DNA of 9,626 bases from Campylobacteraceae bacterium (GTDB taxonomy: Bacteria > Campylobacterota > Campylobacteria > Campylobacterales > Sulfurospirillaceae): assembly GCA_019162915.1 (NCBI GenBank), contig JAFLKZ010000140.1, positions 804 through 10,429 on the forward strand, written 5' to 3'. Every line of letters starts with the position of its first letter. Position 1 is the first letter of the stretch. This document shows, piece by piece, positions 7,165-9,626 of the stretch. Both the position numbers and the translations under genes were made by a program. The notes beneath the pieces are model-generated. The model saw only the letters and a list, made by a program, of their open reading frames with translations, did not search any database and was not told the DNA's origin.

Positions 7165-7869
7165 TTAAAATGGCCATACGGATTCCATAAATTTTGAACC
7201 CCATGGTTTTGTTGTTGTTTGATCGATATCGCCTTCTGTTTTATATAAAATCTTTGCATCAGCTATAAATTTGGAATCAATCGTATTGGTTTTATCAATA
7301 TCATAAGGTCGAATGACACCACTGATTTGAATAATTTGTTTTTCTCCATTGATGAGAAGTTCTTTACTACCTTCAATAAAATAATTTCCATTACTGAGGA
7401 TTTTAATGATTCTTGCTGAAATTGAGGTATTAAAGGTTTCGTCTCTTTTGTTCGTTCCTGTACCAGTAAAAGCGTTGTTTGATCCTGCTGTAAAGCCGAT
7501 ATTGCCAACTTGATTAAGTTGCCTTGCTACATTTCCAGCAATACCACCTCCTGCTGTCGTGATACCTGCACCCAAGCTATCTGCGTTATCTTTTGTTAAA
7601 GATTTTTTCCCGCTTGAACTTTGAGCTGTTTTTTCAGTAATCGTAACGGTCACAACATCATTCACATGCATCGCTTTTAAATCAGAGAAAAGAGGATTAT
7701 CTCCCTGTCCAAATAGGCTTCCTGCATTAGATGACACATTTTGATTAACACGAGAAGGCATTTCATCTACGTATACTGGTGGTTTCATACTGATATTGGC
7801 ATCAGCAGGATGAGTTGAACAACCTGCTAAAAAAAGGACAGTAACAAGACTACATGTAATAATTCTCAT
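7165..7869 (-). CDS. flgH: Flagellar basal-body L-ring lipoprotein FlgH
   Basis: FlgH forms the L ring that lets the flagellar rod pass through the outer membrane. From ATG 7869 the protein has 234 residues, a usual FlgH length. A short signal with lipobox LAGC (14-17) gives lipidation at C17. Then come a Pro/Asn-rich linker, GSLFGQGDNPLFSDLKAMHVND with VVTVTITEKTAQSSSGKKS (about 50-90), a Gly-rich middle, and the conserved C-terminal block GNYFIEGSKELLINGEKQ with ISGVIRPYDI (about 161-191). It ends in Phe (SVWPF). The TTG at 7917 would add 16 residues before the signal peptide and has poor support, whereas TGGAGTG stands just before the 7869 ATG. I see no sigma-54 type GG-N10-GC site upstream, although many Campylobacterota flagellar genes use one. 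It is probably first in a two-gene unit with the unknown gene behind it. The neighbourhood with ackA resembles flgH-pta-ackA in C. jejuni. Confidence 0.93.
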   Translation of the reverse strand: MRIITCSLVTVLFLAGCSTHPADANISMKPPVYVDEMPSRVNQNVSSNAGSLFGQGDNPLFSDLKAMHVNDVVTVTITEKTAQSSSGKKSLTKDNADSLGAGITTAGGGIAGNVARQLNQVGNIGFTAGSNNAFTGTGTNKRDETFNTSISARIIKILSNGNYFIEGSKELLINGEKQIIQISGVIRPYDIDKTNTIDSKFIADAKILYKTEGDIDQTTTKPWGSKFMESVWPF

Positions 7870-7905
7870 AGCACTCCATCTTATTGTAGTTTTTGCAAAT
7901 TTTTC

Positions 7906-7918
7906 GCTATTATACAAT
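7906..7918. promoter_or_regulatory. Overlapping divergent -10 candidates between flgH and yqeY
   Basis: On the - strand TATAAT (7914-7909) is a perfect -10 box about 40 nt before the flgH ATG. On the + strand GCTATTAT (7906-7913) or TACAAT (7913-7918) fits the Campylobacterota pattern for yqeY, with T-rich DNA upstream and a weak TTG-like -35 at 7884. The boxes overlap, so the two promoters may compete. Promoter calls in such AT-rich DNA are tentative. Confidence 0.4.
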
Positions 7919-7941
7919 AATTAAGTACCTAAGGATAAGAA

Positions 7942-8388
7942 ATGTCAAAACTAAAAATTCAACTCCAAGCAGATTTGAAAGATGCCATGAAAAATAAAGA
8001 TAATTTTAAACGAGATACTATCAGATTTTTAATGAGTGCGTTAAAACAGATTGAAGTTGATGAACGAAAAGAGCTTAGTGATGAAGATGTTATTAAAATA
8101 ATTCAAAAGTCACTCAAACAAAGAGAAGACTCTGCGAGCGCTTTTAAAGAAGCCTTACGAGAAGATTTATATGAAAAAGAAATCAATGAAGCTAATATTT
8201 TAAAAGCGTATTTACCGACACAACTTGATGATAATGAATTAAAAGAGATTATCATTAAACATATTGCACAAACAGGTGCAACAAGTATCAAAGAAATTGG
8301 CAAAATTATGGGGCTTGTTTTAGCCGAGTGTGCAGGAGTTGCAGATGGCAAAAGAATTAATGCTATTGCCAAAGAGCTTTTGTCATAA
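7942..8388 (+). CDS. yqeY: GatB/YqeY-domain protein
   Basis: This 148-residue protein is a stand-alone member of the GatB/YqeY family, related to the tail domain of the GatB subunit of the amidotransferase that makes Gln-tRNA or Asn-tRNA. The cellular role of free YqeY proteins is not settled; tRNA binding is the usual suggestion. Family features run along its whole length: LQADLKDAMKNKD with RDTIRFLMSALKQIEVDERKEL (9-45), IIQKSLKQREDSASAFKEA with ILKAYLPTQLDDNEL (about 52-96), and the small C-terminal domain KEIGKIMGLVLAECAGVADGKRINAIAKELL, where the usual G-x-ADG pattern is kept. ATG 7942 has AGGA seven bases upstream. It is divergent from flgH and convergent with ackA, so it seems to be transcribed alone. 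Confidence 0.9.
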   Translation: MSKLKIQLQADLKDAMKNKDNFKRDTIRFLMSALKQIEVDERKELSDEDVIKIIQKSLKQREDSASAFKEALREDLYEKEINEANILKAYLPTQLDDNELKEIIIKHIAQTGATSIKEIGKIMGLVLAECAGVADGKRINAIAKELLS

Positions 8389-8389
8389 G

Positions 8390-8421
8390 TTTACATGTAG
8401 AGGTTTTCCTCTACATGTAAA
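8390..8421. terminator. 14-bp stem, TTTT-loop hairpin between yqeY and ackA
   Basis: The left arm TTTACATGTAGAGG (8390-8403) and the right arm CCTCTACATGTAAA (8408-8421) pair perfectly around a TTTT loop. T-rich sequence follows on the + strand (TATTTATTTT), and the reverse strand is only weakly U-rich. It begins directly after the yqeY stop and ends seven bases before the ackA stop, so it probably terminates both convergent genes. Each arm carries TACATGTA, the core also found in the other terminator of the window. Confidence 0.85.
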
Positions 8422-8427
8422 AGGTAT

Positions 8428-9626
8428 TTATTTTGATCGTTCAATCACTTCTTTGGTTTGAGTTGCTATTTCTAATTCTTCATTAGTTGGGATGACCAAT
8501 ACTTTGACAGTACTATCTTCAAGACTTATTTCAACGATACTTTGACATCTTTGATTGTTAATCACAGGATCAATTTTGATACCAAAATTTTCTAAACCAC
8601 TACAAGTGTTGAGTCTTACATCGCAGTCATTTTCACCAATTCCACCTGTAAATATAATACAATCAACCCGTCCTAAAACTGCACTATAAGCACCGATATA
8701 TTTTTTAATACGATAATTAAACATATCAAGTGCAAGGATAGCGCGTTCATCACCTTGTGATGCCAACTTGCCAATTTCTCTCATATCGTTGTTGCCACAA
8801 ATGCCTTTTAGACCACTTTCTTTGTTTACCATCGTATCCAATTGATCAATAGTGTATCCAAGTTTTCGAGCTAAATAAAATAAAACTGCAGGATCAATAT
8901 CACCACTTCGTGTTCCCATAATTAAACCTTCAAGAGGTGTAAGTCCCATAGAAGTATCAACACTCTTACCATTTTTAACAGCACACATACTTGCACCATT
9001 GCCTAAATGTAGGGTAATAGCATTGAACGTGCTGATATCTTTTTTAAGGTATTTGGCTGCTTCTTTGACAACATAATGATGTGATGTTCCATGAAATCCA
9101 TAACGTCTAATTTTAAGGTCCTCATAAAATTTATAAGGAATAGCATATAAAAAAGCATGTTTTGGCAAAGTACTATGAAATGCTGTGTCGAAGACTACAA
9201 CCTGTGGAACACCTGGACTTTTTTCAAGTGAAACTCTAATACCCGCTAAGTGTCCAGGGTTATGCAATGGCGCTAATGGGATAAGTCGCTCTATCTCGGA
9301 AACAACCCACTCGTCAACCAAAACAGGTGCACTAAAGGATGATCCACCTTGTACTACTCTATGTCCAATCCCATTTAAATCATTTAAATCATGAATAACA
9401 CCTGATTCTAGCAATAAAGAATTCATCAGTCCTAGCGCTATTTCATGGTTTTTAATAGGTGTTTTATATTCAATTTTTTGTTCTTCATTGTTTGCATCAA
9501 AATACTTTATTTTTGCAATGGATTCATTTTCGCCAATTTGCTCAATGAGGCCATTTGCCATCACTGAACTATCTGTCATATTAAAAAGTTGATATTTTAC
9601 AGAAGAGCTGCCCGCGTTAAGTACTA
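8428..9626 (-). CDS. ackA: Acetate kinase (5' partial)
   Basis: AckA converts acetyl phosphate and ADP to acetate and ATP (reversibly), the second half of the phosphotransacetylase-acetate kinase pathway. The frame is open to the right edge. The 398 visible codons begin VLNAGSSSVKYQLFN, the N-terminal phosphate-binding motif, so only about three or four codons are missing; the ATG at 9579 is internal. Counting from that Met, family landmarks are GHRVV with Arg74, LAPLHNP with His106, VFDTAFH with Asp131, RRYGFHGTSH with His163, HLGNGAS (191-197), MGTRSGDIDP with Arg224, FTGGIGEN (310-317) and PTNEELEIA (364-372) with the catalytic Glu. One variation is HRVVQGG (Gln77) where the family usually has HRVVHGG; Gln77 is a CAA codon at 9351-9349, one base from His. 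The phosphotransacetylase gene pta probably lies upstream, beyond the right edge, since C. jejuni has flgH, pta and ackA together. Confidence 0.96.
   Translation of the reverse strand, partial: VLNAGSSSVKYQLFNMTDSSVMANGLIEQIGENESIAKIKYFDANNEEQKIEYKTPIKNHEIALGLMNSLLLESGVIHDLNDLNGIGHRVVQGGSSFSAPVLVDEWVVSEIERLIPLAPLHNPGHLAGIRVSLEKSPGVPQVVVFDTAFHSTLPKHAFLYAIPYKFYEDLKIRRYGFHGTSHHYVVKEAAKYLKKDISTFNAITLHLGNGASMCAVKNGKSVDTSMGLTPLEGLIMGTRSGDIDPAVLFYLARKLGYTIDQLDTMVNKESGLKGICGNNDMREIGKLASQGDERAILALDMFNYRIKKYIGAYSAVLGRVDCIIFTGGIGENDCDVRLNTCSGLENFGIKIDPVINNQRCQSIVEISLEDSTVKVLVIPTNEELEIATQTKEVIERSK

Noticed and set aside
7870..7917. Longer FlgH starting at TTG 7917
   Set aside because: The extra 16 residues would precede the lipoprotein signal, the codon overlaps the best -10 box, and the ATG at 7869 has a clear GGAG-type ribosome-binding site.
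7870..7941. Sigma-54 promoter for flgH
   Set aside because: I searched the spacer for GG-N10-GC on the - strand and found no acceptable match.
1..9626. Mobile elements, CRISPR arrays, tRNA or rRNA genes, recent foreign DNA
   Set aside because: No transposase or integrase, no regularly spaced repeats, no tRNA-like cloverleaf and no rRNA segments were seen. Intergenic space is minimal and explained by terminators and one divergent promoter region.

Overview
The window is AT-rich chromosomal DNA (roughly one third G+C by eye), densely coding, from a bacterium of the Campylobacterota (former Epsilonproteobacteria). Two gene sets point there. The first is a six-gene run with the order and architecture of the Campylobacter natural-transformation genes ctsR-D-P-X-E-F. 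The second is the neighbourhood of flgH next to acetate kinase, which Campylobacter also has. A free-living relative such as Sulfurospirillum is my best guess, but the genus cannot be fixed from this sequence alone.

Left two thirds (1-6656, + strand): one tight operon for an envelope-spanning DNA-uptake/pilus machine. In order it encodes a periplasmic MshK/PilP-like protein (5' end cut by the window), an outer-membrane secretin, an ExeA/MshM-type cytoplasmic AAA ATPase, a single-pass membrane protein with a C-terminal TPR domain (CtsX/MshN-like), a GspE/PilB-type assembly ATPase and a GspF/PilC-type inner-membrane platform protein. Neighbouring genes overlap by 32, 8, 8 and 4 nt. The only gap, between ctsX and ctsE, is about 70 nt and holds a possible 24-codon ORF. 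The order is the same as mshK-L-M-N-E-G of the gammaproteobacterial MSHA pilus locus. No pilins, prepilin peptidase, retraction ATPase or DNA channel are present, so the rest of the machine must be encoded elsewhere.

The operon ends at a perfect 34-bp palindrome that acts as a bidirectional terminator. Facing it on the - strand are flgH (flagellar L-ring lipoprotein) and an unrecognised 147-codon gene 18 nt behind it. Divergent from flgH, across a 72-bp spacer with overlapping candidate -10 boxes, is a yqeY (GatB/YqeY-domain) gene. It converges on acetate kinase ackA, whose last few N-terminal codons lie beyond the right edge; a second long hairpin separates the pair.

The most unusual signal is a shared palindromic core, TACATGTA, mostly as TTTACATGTAAA. 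It builds both terminators, occurs as an identical 14-mer inside ctsP and again in shorter form at the start of flgH. In a window that encodes DNA uptake, this recalls the way uptake signal sequences double as terminators in Neisseria and Haemophilus. That link is a hypothesis and needs genome-wide counting. I found no RNA genes, mobile elements or CRISPR arrays.
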